Of a stretch of 8,750 nt of DNA, positions 1 through 5,800 are shown in pieces; position 1 is the stretch's first letter; each line of letters starts with the position of its first letter. The position numbers were made by a program, and so were the translations under genes. The notes under the pieces are model-generated. The model was not told where the DNA came from and searched no databases. It saw nothing but the letters and a program-made list of their open reading frames with translations. This DNA is from Flavobacteriaceae bacterium (GTDB lineage Bacteria > Bacteroidota > Bacteroidia > Flavobacteriales > Flavobacteriaceae): positions 22,110 through 30,859 of the forward strand of contig NZHJ01000021.1 of the NCBI GenBank assembly GCA_002691265.1, read 5' to 3'.

Positions 1-51
1 CAATATCCTCCTTTCTTACTTGACAAAACATAAACAACTTACTATCTTGTA
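1..51. repeat. 51-bp dispersed repeat, copy 1
   Basis: This segment matches 2246-2296 without gaps at 44 of 51 positions. The mismatches are at 11, 19, 24, 28, 30, 31 and 35, so the last 16 bases and the TTGA core are unchanged. It lies directly upstream of the DUF6428 gene and may continue beyond the left edge. Both copies precede a plus-strand gene and contain the same promoter-like pair, so I read it as a duplicated promoter region. Read on the minus strand both copies are also open and give similar peptides (LQDSKLF then Q.R.EDI), but only one of the seven differences is silent in that frame, which does not favour a coding role. Confidence 0.7.
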
Positions 52-57
52 ACTTTG
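20..57 (+). promoter_or_regulatory. Bacteroidota-type promoter for the DUF6428 gene
   Basis: TTG at 20-22 is followed 20 nt later by TATCTTG (43-49), an imperfect match to TAnnTTTG with consensus spacing. A perfect TAnnTTTG (TAACTTTG, 50-57) overlaps it but has no TTG at a suitable distance. Either box would start transcription shortly before the ATG at 71 and leave a very short leader. The TTG/TATCTTG pair is the one conserved in the second repeat copy. Confidence 0.5.
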
Positions 58-70
58 TAAAAAAATAAAT

Positions 71-532
71 ATGGTGCTTTCGGCTTTTAAACAATTGCTT
101 TTTGAATTAGATACCTTAAAATTTCAACTCCCTAATGGGCAGTTTGTGCCTGCACATTTTCATATAACAGAAGTAGGAAATATAAAGCGGAGCTATATAG
201 ATTGTGGTGGAAAGCAGCGAGAAGAAAACAAAATCAACTTACAACTTTGGGTGGCGTCCGATACAGACCATCGCCTAAAACCTAATGATATTTTAAAGAT
301 TCTGCAATTGGCGGAAAAACAATTAGGCTATTCAAATTTGGAATTAGAAGTTGAATATCAACAAAGTACTGTTGGTCGTTATAAACTTGCTTTTGATGGC
401 GCTGTATTTCAGCTTATCAACACTCAAACAGCTTGTTTAGCACCCGACCAATGTGGCATCTCGCAAGAAAAGCCTCGAGTTCGTCTTTCAGCAAGTGGTG
501 TAGACTGTAGCCCTAATTCGGGTTGTTGTTAA
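71..532 (+). CDS. DUF6428 family protein (arsenic-operon associated)
   Basis: This 153-aa cytoplasmic protein is recognised as DUF6428 from several conserved patches: FQLPNG.FVPAHFHITEVG (residues 18-36), the IDCGG stretch around C45, LQLW (57-60), DHRLKP (66-71), and a tail with ACLAPDQCGI and a C-terminal GCC. Length is normal for the family. No enzymatic activity is known to me. In Bacteroidota the family is commonly encoded beside arsR, arsenate reductase and arsenite efflux genes. The six cysteines (45, 122, 128, 146, 152, 153), four of them in the tail region, suggest binding of a thiophilic metal or metalloid; that is inference. Here no ars gene follows, since a terminator lies 70 bp downstream, and what lies upstream is outside the window. 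The ATG at 71 is the natural start, 14 nt after a perfect -7 box. Confidence 0.85.
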   Translation: MVLSAFKQLLFELDTLKFQLPNGQFVPAHFHITEVGNIKRSYIDCGGKQREENKINLQLWVASDTDHRLKPNDILKILQLAEKQLGYSNLELEVEYQQSTVGRYKLAFDGAVFQLINTQTACLAPDQCGISQEKPRVRLSASGVDCSPNSGCC

Positions 533-541
533 TGATATTAA

Positions 542-598
542 ATGTTTTTAATAAACCTAATAGCTGAAATGAAAGAGAAGGATATGCCTACGGTTTAA
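542..598 (+). pseudogene. possible C-terminal remnant (18 codons)
   Basis: A short frame after the DUF6428 stop ends in MKEKDMPTV and a TAA. It resembles the end of the frame at 1424-1489, which ends in LKEEDMPMI and a TAG. The two matching 26-base nucleotide stretches (572-597 and 1463-1488) agree at 21 positions. Together they look like leftover 3' ends of related genes, one on each side of the secreted-protein gene at 649-1350. The parent protein is not recognised, and stretches this short can match by chance. Confidence 0.25.
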
Positions 599-599
599 T

Positions 600-626
600 A
601 AAAAAGCCCCCTTTAAGGAGGCTTTT
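600..626. terminator. bidirectional rho-independent terminator
   Basis: AAAAGCCCCC and GGAGGCTTTT form a stem with one C-A mismatch around the loop TTTAA. The hairpin is followed by T-rich sequence on both strands. It sits between the convergent DUF6428 gene (ends 532) and the secreted-protein gene (ends 649) and can serve both. Confidence 0.75.
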
Positions 627-648
627 AAATCAAATTATCGAATATAGA

Positions 649-1350
649 TTAGTTAAAACTTCCGTAAGTTTTTAGAATACGCAAATCAAAGTTGCCTGTG
701 TTGGTTACATCTCCTCTGTTTTTAAAATATTCTTTCCTCTCATTTGCAAGTGCCTGTTCAATTTTTGACTTCATAACTATGTTATCTGATACTCCTTTGT
801 AACCTACGGCAACAAAGTGTGTAGCTCCATTTGGGATTCCAATATCAAAAGAACCAAACGCTACTGGTCTATCTTCCATAAGTTCTCTTGCTTGTGAAAC
901 AATTTTCTTGTGTGCTGAAATAAACTTTTCAGGGTCAGAAACAGCTATTTCATATATTTGAACATATCCATAGTGATCTGGTGCAACATCGCCAGAATAA
1001 TCTAAGATTCTTCCACTGTAAGCATCGCCCCAAGAGTCAATGTGTTCAGAAATATTACGCCAGAAAAGTGTGTTTTGACTTCTTTCTTTTTGACCTTCTT
1101 TCATTCCCCAATTAGCAGCATCACCAAAATAAACAATGCGATGTGTCCCCTTTGTGTTACCTCTACCCAAACGTTCCAAGTAAACACCACCAGAATTAAA
1201 TTCAACACCTTCGTAGTAGTTGTCAAATTTTTCAGCTATTTCATTTTGTTGAAACGGTTTTGCATCAAAATATTGAACTGTAAAAGAAGGTGTTTGCGAA
1301 AAGCCAAATGCGGTGATTAAGCAAAATATTATTGTTTTTATATTTTTCAT
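649..1350 (-). CDS. secreted protein of unknown function
   Basis: This 233-aa protein begins with a clear signal peptide (charged MKNIK, hydrophobic IIFCLITAFG, cleavage near FSQ at residue 19), so the mature protein is periplasmic or exported. I do not recognise the family. The mature part is mixed alpha/beta without membrane segments or internal cysteines. The stretches VQYFDAKP, then GYVQIYEIAVSDPEKFISAH (128-147) and THFVAVGYKG (177-186) have the rhythm of two ferredoxin-like or dimeric alpha/beta-barrel halves, which is a weak structural guess. Aromatic and charged residues are frequent around HRIVYFGDAANWG (70-82). The gene stands alone between a terminator at its 3' side and the hemolysin III gene upstream, 135 bp away. 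A TAAGTTTA at 1375-1382 is a weak -7 candidate with no TTG at the right distance. Confidence 0.8.
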   Translation of the reverse strand: MKNIKTIIFCLITAFGFSQTPSFTVQYFDAKPFQQNEIAEKFDNYYEGVEFNSGGVYLERLGRGNTKGTHRIVYFGDAANWGMKEGQKERSQNTLFWRNISEHIDSWGDAYSGRILDYSGDVAPDHYGYVQIYEIAVSDPEKFISAHKKIVSQARELMEDRPVAFGSFDIGIPNGATHFVAVGYKGVSDNIVMKSKIEQALANERKEYFKNRGDVTNTGNFDLRILKTYGSFN

Positions 1351-1423
1351 TGTTTTTATATTTAAAATTACACTTAAACTTATTTATAAAAAATCTTAAA
1401 TACGTTAATATAAGGTTAATTAA

Positions 1424-1489
1424 CCCATAAACTTTTTAGGAGGTTTAGAAGTTGAGGATTTAAAAGAAGAAGATATGCCTATGATTTAG
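1424..1489 (+). pseudogene. possible C-terminal remnant, second copy-like frame
   Basis: This frame follows a TAA and reads PINFLGGLEVEDLKEEDMPMI to a TAG. Its end resembles the remnant at 542-598. It has no start codon near its beginning and overlaps the last bases of the hemolysin III gene on the other strand. The acidic, charged composition is coding-like, but the origin is unknown. Confidence 0.22.
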
Positions 1490-2124
1490 ATGATATAAAG
1501 CAACACCGTAAAGTAATGTAACACTGAGCCTGTTAGTACAAATATATGCCATATCGAATGAAAATACTTTATCTTATCAAGTGCATAAAATATAATTCCA
1601 AAAGTGTAACAAACTCCACCAAGAATTAATAACAGTTTGGCGTTGAAATCAATTAAATTAAATAATGAATTAATGTCAAAAATTATTAGCCATCCCATTG
1701 CTAAGTATAGTAAAAGAGATATAAATTCATACTTGCCTGTAAAAAATAATTTTTTTAAAGTTCCTAAAATGGATAAAGTTAGTACAACAACAAATATGCT
1801 AATGCCTGAATAGTCGTATAGAGTTATTAGGCACACAGGCGCATAAGAACCTAAGATGAGATAATATATACTAATGTGGTCGAGTACCTGCAATCTCTTT
1901 TTAAGGTCGGGACTTATGACAAAATGATAAATAGATGAGGATGAATACACAAGTAATAAACCAAAGGAGAATAATATAATCGAGAGCGTACTAAGAAAGG
2001 TAATGTTAGTGTCAAAATAGAACAAAAAAGGGATTCCTATAATTGACATTATTACTCCTAAGAAATGCGTTATTACATTCCACAACTCCTCGTTTTTATA
2101 ATCTTTTAAGCTTATAACTTGCAC
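1486..2124 (-). CDS. trhA: hemolysin III / PAQR family membrane protein
   Basis: This 212-aa inner-membrane protein has about seven hydrophobic helices, the usual size and topology of the HlyIII/YqfA/TrhA branch of the PAQR superfamily. The family signatures are present in order: EELWNVITH (12-20), SSSSIYH (61-67), LDHISIYYLILGSYAP (81-96) and HSIWH (189-193). In PAQR proteins the Ser/His, Asp and two late His residues form a zinc-centred site facing the cytoplasm; here H67, D82, H189 and H193 are all kept. Bacterial members are linked to membrane-energetics and lipid homeostasis; the haemolysin label is historical. The start must be GTG: an in-frame TAG lies two codons upstream, and the next Met (residue 26) would lose the EELWNVITH motif. 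The gene is monocistronic as far as seen. Confidence 0.88.
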   Translation of the reverse strand: MQVISLKDYKNEELWNVITHFLGVIMSIIGIPFLFYFDTNITFLSTLSIILFSFGLLLVYSSSSIYHFVISPDLKKRLQVLDHISIYYLILGSYAPVCLITLYDYSGISIFVVVLTLSILGTLKKLFFTGKYEFISLLLYLAMGWLIIFDINSLFNLIDFNAKLLLILGGVCYTFGIIFYALDKIKYFHSIWHIFVLTGSVLHYFTVLLYII

Positions 2125-2245
2125 ACCCTAAATCTACAATAATTATGTCTATAAAGGTTATTAACAAACTGAAGTTTTTTGTTGAATGTTTTGTGGACAT
2201 CTCAGTTTCGTAAGTGTTTGAAGTATAGAGCAACATTAGACATAT

Positions 2246-2296
2246 CAATATCCTCGTTTCTTAGTTGATAAACCCCAAATAACTTACTATCTTGTA
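2246..2296. repeat. 51-bp dispersed repeat, copy 2
   Basis: This is the second copy of the segment at 1-51, in the same orientation and with 7 substitutions and no gaps. It precedes the small-gene pair starting at 2334. Similarity stops sharply after 2296: the following bases are unrelated to the start of the DUF6428 gene. It marks the right-hand member of a duplication about 2.2 kb apart. Confidence 0.7.
2265..2294 (+). promoter_or_regulatory. predicted promoter for the small-gene pair
   Basis: TTG (2265-2267), 20 nt, then TATCTTG (2288-2294): the same boxes and spacing as in copy 1 of the repeat. The overlapping perfect -7 box of copy 1 is replaced here by TAGGTACA, so this copy relies on TATCTTG. 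A start point near 2301 would leave a leader of about 33 nt before the ATG at 2334. Confidence 0.45.
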
Positions 2297-2333
2297 GGTA
2301 CATTAAACAACTAAAACATAACTAACACACGAT

Positions 2334-2498
2334 ATGAAAATAAGTAAAAAACTCTTTGATTATATTTTTATAAGCATAGCAGCTATAACTATGGTTATTT
2401 TTTCCGAATTCAATTTTTGGGAAAACATGAGTTACTCGCTTATACCAATTTTAATTGCTTATTATTTAGGGCAATACTCAATGAAATTAACAAAGTGA
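2334..2498 (+). CDS. small two-helix membrane protein, hypothetical
   Basis: This 54-aa protein starts with basic MKISKK and has two hydrophobic stretches, DYIFISIAAITMVIFSEF and SYSLIPILIAYYLGQY, joined by a short loop with NFWEN; it ends in KLTK. It is predicted to be an inner-membrane hairpin with both ends in the cytoplasm. The family is not recognised. Support comes from a promoter-like element at a suitable distance upstream, an ATG start, and a stop that overlaps the GTG of the next gene by the 4-base arrangement GTGA. That points to translational coupling. A longer frame from 2417 in another register overlaps its second half, but that frame's first 26 residues look non-coding. Confidence 0.55.
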   Translation: MKISKKLFDYIFISIAAITMVIFSEFNFWENMSYSLIPILIAYYLGQYSMKLTK

Positions 2499-2668
2499 AA
2501 TGGCTAATGCTATTACTATTTACTCCACTTATGAGTTTTGGACAGCAACAAGACATTAATTTGAATGTTTTAGTTGGAGAATGGAGGTTGGATTTATCTC
2601 CTCAAGATAAATCAGACTCAAATTTTGCTTCGATCGATTATGTAAATTATCTTATAAAAAAGAAGTAA
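2495..2668 (+). pseudogene. secreted protein fragment, probably 3'-truncated
   Basis: Started at the GTG at 2495, the 57-aa product begins MKWLMLLLFTPLMSFGQQQ, a good signal peptide with one basic residue, a hydrophobic core and cleavage near SFG/QQQ. The GTG overlaps the upstream stop (GTGA). ATG at 2507 would remove the basic residue, and an ATG at 2417 adds 26 unlikely residues ahead of it. The mature part, VLVGEWRLDLSPQDKSDSNF, resembles from memory the first strands of small secreted Bacteroidota proteins of roughly 130-150 residues with a G.W..DL.P opening. Here the chain ends 20 residues later in a lysine tail (LIKKK). I infer that the 3' part has been lost, with the break near 2630-2650, but a genuine short protein cannot be excluded. 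Confidence 0.5.
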
Positions 2669-2811
2669 TATATTGTATATGCAATCATACTAAAGCTTAT
2701 AAAAAAGCTTAGTTTCATTAATGATTTATTTTGAGGATTTTTTCTAATTAGAATTCTTATAATCCAATTCAAAACAAATAAGGTAATTATTATTATTAGT
2801 GGTGTTGGCAT
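2647..2811 (-). CDS. small two-helix membrane protein downstream of the YdjM-like gene
   Basis: A 54-aa frame starts with ATG at 2811, 14 nt after the stop of the YdjM-like hydrolase gene, and runs to TAA at 2647-2649. It encodes a helix (PLIIIITLFVLNWIIRILI), a basic loop with RKNPQNKS, and a second helix (SFFISFSMIAYTIYYFFFI) ending in Arg. This is a plausible inner-membrane hairpin co-transcribed with the hydrolase. It overlaps the last 22 bases of the convergent secreted-protein fragment. The family is not recognised. The caution is that AT-rich DNA often gives hydrophobic readings on one strand; against that, the frame has a start at operon-like spacing, charged residues only at the loop and ends, and no internal stop. 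Confidence 0.45.
   Translation of the reverse strand: MPTPLIIIITLFVLNWIIRILIRKNPQNKSLMKLSFFISFSMIAYTIYYFFFIR
2689..2713 (+). terminator. weak hairpin, possible terminator of the small-gene pair
   Basis: ACTAAAGCTT and AAGCTTAGT can pair around an A-rich loop, with one bulged A. It lies 21 bp after the stop at 2668, where a terminator would be expected. The stem is AT-rich and only TTTC follows, so it would be weak at best. It also falls inside the predicted minus-strand small ORF. Confidence 0.25.
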
Positions 2812-2825
2812 ATATCAAAATTAAA

Positions 2826-3875
2826 TTAAATTCCTTTTAGTCTTTCATAAAACGCACTAAATTCTGTAGAATAATTTCTGTTATTTCTGAATGATCTTCT
2901 TTCTTGAATTTTCAGCGCATCCATTTTTTCATTTGTTTCCTTAAATTGAATTTCCCCGTTATTATTTTTTATAACATATGACCATATGTATGGAGAAGCA
3001 TTTTCATCAAACCCTTTTAGTCCAAGTTTTAAATTCCAGAAAATTAACTCATCATTTTCATTAGTCATTAAGTAATGTCCATTAGAAAGAATTATAAGCT
3101 GCTGGATTTTTTTCTCATCAATAAGTGGTTGTAACATATTATGATTTTTAGGAAACTTTTTGGTAAAAATTGGTTTTGACTTATCAAATAACGAGTAATA
3201 TGTAAAGATATAAGAGTCTTCTAATTCAATTTGACTCGACCACAAAATGCTATTAAAATATGTAGCCCTTGTATTAATGTCCTTGTATTCAATATTATTT
3301 TCTTCTAGACCTTTTGCGATATTATAATGCGCAACCCCTTTAAAAGATAATGTTATAAGTAAATATGCTGAGCTTATAATTAATCCTAATGAATTGTAGA
3401 GTTTTCTTTTTTTAGAGAGCTTGCCTTGAAATGCAGTTAATATTAGGAATGTTAAAAATGGAAGAGTGTAAATTGGGTCGATAATAAAAATATTTTCTAC
3501 AGCTATACGCCATTCAAAAGGCCAAAACAATTGAGTGCCCCAAGTTGTTTGTGCATCAAGTATCGGGTGAGTAATGATTGCTAAAAAAAACATTTTGAAC
3601 CAATCATTAAAACTAACATCTGTATAGCTAGAATATATTTTTTTTAAAACCCACGCTAAAATAGGAGCTGCCACAAATGGGAATATAAGAGAGTGAGAAA
3701 AACCTCTATGCATTACAGAAGCAGTAAGATCATCAACAAAAAATCTGGCAACTATATCTAGATCTGGAATAGTTCCAGCAATTGCCCCAAGTACTATTGC
3801 TTTATTGCCTATTTTTTTTCCAAGAGTAGCTTCAGCTACTGAAGCTCCTAAAACAATTTGCGTTAATGAGTCCAT
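2826..3875 (-). CDS. YdjM-like membrane-bound metal-dependent hydrolase
   Basis: This 349-aa protein belongs to the YdjM/DUF457 family of integral-membrane predicted metal-dependent hydrolases. It begins with the family opening MDSLTQIVLGASVAEA. Diagnostic elements follow: PDLD (37-40), MHRGFSHS (55-62), HPILD (103-107), TTWGTQLFWPF (110-120) and FIIDPIYT (130-137). The His and Asp residues of these motifs are the presumed metal ligands, and all are present. Hydrophobic segments are near 63-80, 93-103, 136-150 and 161-179. Residues from about 180 to the end form a more polar domain of unknown role. The substrate of the family is unsettled; a phospholipid-related role is often guessed. The gene diverges from the sixA-like gene across 69 bp and is followed by a probable small membrane-protein gene 14 nt downstream. 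Confidence 0.9.
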   Translation of the reverse strand: MDSLTQIVLGASVAEATLGKKIGNKAIVLGAIAGTIPDLDIVARFFVDDLTASVMHRGFSHSLIFPFVAAPILAWVLKKIYSSYTDVSFNDWFKMFFLAIITHPILDAQTTWGTQLFWPFEWRIAVENIFIIDPIYTLPFLTFLILTAFQGKLSKKRKLYNSLGLIISSAYLLITLSFKGVAHYNIAKGLEENNIEYKDINTRATYFNSILWSSQIELEDSYIFTYYSLFDKSKPIFTKKFPKNHNMLQPLIDEKKIQQLIILSNGHYLMTNENDELIFWNLKLGLKGFDENASPYIWSYVIKNNNGEIQFKETNEKMDALKIQERRSFRNNRNYSTEFSAFYERLKGI

Positions 3876-3944
3876 AAAAATAAAATTGCTAATTTAGGTT
3901 ATTTATAATCGTAAAAACTTTAAAATTTTATTAAAATTTTTCTA

Positions 3945-4433
3945 TTGAAAAAATTAATTATAATTAGACATTCTAAATCATCTTGGAAAGACTTTAGGTT
4001 AAACGATTTCAATAGACCGTTAAACAATAGAGGTAAATCAGATGGACCGCTAATGGCAGATTATTTAAAGAGAAAAATAAATAAAATCGATTATTTACAT
4101 TCAAGTAGTTCTGTTAGAACTTTTGAAACATCTAAATTTTTTATAAACCAAATACAATTTGAAAAAGTAGAATATGATGATTCTTTATACCACTGCTCAG
4201 CGACATCAATATTAAATATGATAAGTAGTTATTCAGACAATTATCAATCTGCTATGATTATTGCTCACAACCCTGGATTAACCAATTTAATTAATAATAT
4301 TACAAATGTTTCATTAGATAATCTACCTACAACAGGTCTAGCAGAAATCGAATTTAACATTAATAGCTGGGGTGATATTTCTTATGAAAACAGCAATATT
4401 ATTGATTTAAAATTTCCAAAGCAATTAAAATAA
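3945..4433 (+). CDS. sixA: SixA-type phosphohistidine phosphatase
   Basis: This 162-aa member of the histidine phosphatase (phosphoglycerate mutase-like) superfamily has the size of the short SixA branch and no extra domain. The N-terminal IIIRHSKSSW (5-14) carries R8 and the phospho-accepting H9; the RHxKSSW form is typical of bacterial SixA. SSSVRTFET (54-62) supplies the second arginine, R58. IIAHNPGLTNL (105-115) supplies the second catalytic histidine, H108. SixA removes phosphate from histidine, classically on HPt domains or PTS proteins; the target here is unknown. The start is TTG: no ATG or GTG lies ahead of the essential RH motif in this frame. It heads a tight run with the DoxX-like and alpha/beta hydrolase genes (gaps of 37 and 40 bp). 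Confidence 0.9.
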   Translation: MKKLIIIRHSKSSWKDFRLNDFNRPLNNRGKSDGPLMADYLKRKINKIDYLHSSSSVRTFETSKFFINQIQFEKVEYDDSLYHCSATSILNMISSYSDNYQSAMIIAHNPGLTNLINNITNVSLDNLPTTGLAEIEFNINSWGDISYENSNIIDLKFPKQLK

Positions 4434-4470
4434 TTTTATATATTTAGGTAGCTAACCAAATATTTATGTT

Positions 4471-4839
4471 ATGACACTTATAATGATTTTACAGCTTGCT
4501 ATTGCAATTGGATTAATAAATGTATGGCTTTTTAGATTTAATAAAGCAACAGAATACAGAGGTGGAAATGCAAAAAATATGAAAGAGGAATTTGCAGCAT
4601 ATGGACTTCCTATTTGGCTAATGTATTTTGTTGGGGCAATGAAAGTAGCAATAGCTATAATGCTTATTATTAGTTTTTGGATTGAGCAATTATTAGTTTA
4701 TAATCTTATTGCTTTAGCCGCACTTATGATTGCGGCACTATTAATGCATGTAAAGGTTAAAGACCCAATAAAAAAGTCCTATCCTGCATTATCAATTTTA
4801 TTTATGATTGCATTGATAATGTACTTTACTATGAGTTAA
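4471..4839 (+). CDS. DoxX-like family membrane protein
   Basis: This 122-aa protein has four hydrophobic helices (about 3-20, 48-69, 75-93 and 105-121), the layout of the DoxX-like family. Recognisable conserved positions are FRFNKATEYRGGNAKNMKEE (21-40), YGLPIWLMYFVGAMKV (44-59) and MHVKVKDPIKKSYPAL (92-107). The family is linked by name to the thiosulfate:quinone oxidoreductase small subunit, but most short bacterial members have no proven activity and may act in membrane redox or small-molecule protection. No cofactor site is visible. A TATATTTA at 4439-4446 resembles a -7 box, but no TTG lies at the right distance; co-transcription from the upstream sixA-like gene is as likely. Confidence 0.82.
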   Translation: MTLIMILQLAIAIGLINVWLFRFNKATEYRGGNAKNMKEEFAAYGLPIWLMYFVGAMKVAIAIMLIISFWIEQLLVYNLIALAALMIAALLMHVKVKDPIKKSYPALSILFMIALIMYFTMS

Positions 4840-4879
4840 GAACATTTCTTTTTCACGAAAATATTTTTAAACAAACTAA

Positions 4880-5800
4880 ATGAAATACTTATATGGCTTC
4901 TTATGCGTATTTACTTTTGGTTATTCGTTTTCTAATGACTATGTGATTAATAGCTTTGACAATCACCCAATTCACGGCACATTACTTGAATCAGCTGAAT
5001 CAAATTCTATTTTATCAATTATTATTTCTGGATCAGGCCCTACTGATAGAGATGGTAATAGTACTTATATAAAAAGTGATTATTTAAAAATGTTGGCTGA
5101 GGGGCTTTTTGAAAATGGTATTAGTTCATACAGATATGATAAAAGAGAAGTTGGTAATAGTATAGGTAATATTAAAAGCGGAGAAGAAGTTAAATTTTCA
5201 GATTTTATCAATGATGCGATTAGCATTATTAATCATTTTAGAGGCACTAATAAATTTAAAAAAGTTGTTGTTATTGGGCATAGCGAGGGAGCTTTGATTG
5301 GTATGATTGCAAGTAGATTAATTGTTGATAGTTTTATATCTATTTCAGGTGCTGGTGAAGATTATTTGACTCTTATTCAAAGACAGCTATCAATTCAACC
5401 TGCATATGTGAAATCAATGTCAGACCCTATAATTGAAAAATTAAAAAATAAAGAGCTTGTAGACTCAGTACCCCCTTTAATCAATAGTTTATTTAATAAT
5501 ACTATTCAGAAGTTCCTTATAGATGCATCATCTTATGATCCCAAGGATGAAATTTCAAAATTAGACATCCCGGTTTTAATAGTTCAAGGTAGTAATGATA
5601 TTCAAATTGAAATAAAAGATGCACAATTACTACATAATGCCGCAATTAAATCAAGATTGGAGATTATTCAGGGGATGAATCATGTCTTTAGACAGTCGCC
5701 AGAAAATAGATTATTAAATATGCAAACCTATGGTAATCCAGAACTTCCAATTGATGCTAGTTTGGTTAATTTAATAGTAGATTTCTTAGATGAAGATTAA
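4880..5800 (+). CDS. secreted alpha/beta hydrolase
   Basis: This 306-aa protein has an alpha/beta-hydrolase fold and a probable N-terminal signal peptide (residues 1 to about 18, MKYLYGFLCVFTFGYSFS), so it probably acts in the periplasm. IISGSGPTDRDGNS (48-61) forms the oxyanion-loop strand seen in this esterase-like branch. VVVIGHSEGALIG (129-141) is the nucleophile elbow with S135. VLIVQGSNDIQI (232-243) provides the acid, D240, and QGMNHVF (264-270) the catalytic H268, so the triad is complete. A helical lid lies at about 160-220. The substrate cannot be read from sequence; carboxylic ester hydrolysis is the likely chemistry. It is the third gene of a plus-strand run, and its last codons overlap the start of a small interrupted lipoprotein-like frame. 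Confidence 0.88.
   Translation: MKYLYGFLCVFTFGYSFSNDYVINSFDNHPIHGTLLESAESNSILSIIISGSGPTDRDGNSTYIKSDYLKMLAEGLFENGISSYRYDKREVGNSIGNIKSGEEVKFSDFINDAISIINHFRGTNKFKKVVVIGHSEGALIGMIASRLIVDSFISISGAGEDYLTLIQRQLSIQPAYVKSMSDPIIEKLKNKELVDSVPPLINSLFNNTIQKFLIDASSYDPKDEISKLDIPVLIVQGSNDIQIEIKDAQLLHNAAIKSRLEIIQGMNHVFRQSPENRLLNMQTYGNPELPIDASLVNLIVDFLDED

Larger units (their letters stand above)
2202..2303 (-). other. short open frame antisense to repeat copy 2
   Basis: A 33-codon frame, ATG to TGA, reads MYLQDSKLFGVYQLRNEDID and continues to FKHLRN. It covers the repeat and shares 12 of 18 residues with the minus-strand reading of repeat copy 1. It is recorded because the peptide looks plausible. However, the differences between copies are mostly non-silent, there is no recognised homologue, and the promoter reading of the same DNA is simpler. 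Confidence 0.15.

Noticed and set aside
600..626. Possible repeat relation between the two GC-rich terminators (600-626 and 5927-5953)
   Set aside because: They share only A/T-flanked GC stems; the stem sequences differ, as expected for independent terminators.
1042..1320. 92-codon plus-strand open frame inside the secreted-protein gene
   Set aside because: It lies wholly antisense to a gene with a clear signal peptide, and its translation is an unlikely mix of Phe, Thr and Val without family resemblance.
2202..2303. Repeat as the conserved part of a protein gene on the minus strand
   Set aside because: Both copies are open and give similar peptides, but six of the seven differences change the amino acid or its codon group while the promoter boxes are untouched. 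Kept only as a low-confidence frame.
2417..2494. ATG start at 2417 for the secreted-protein fragment
   Set aside because: It would put 26 non-signal residues before a good signal peptide and overlap most of the second helix of the upstream 54-aa gene; the GTG at 2495 fits better.
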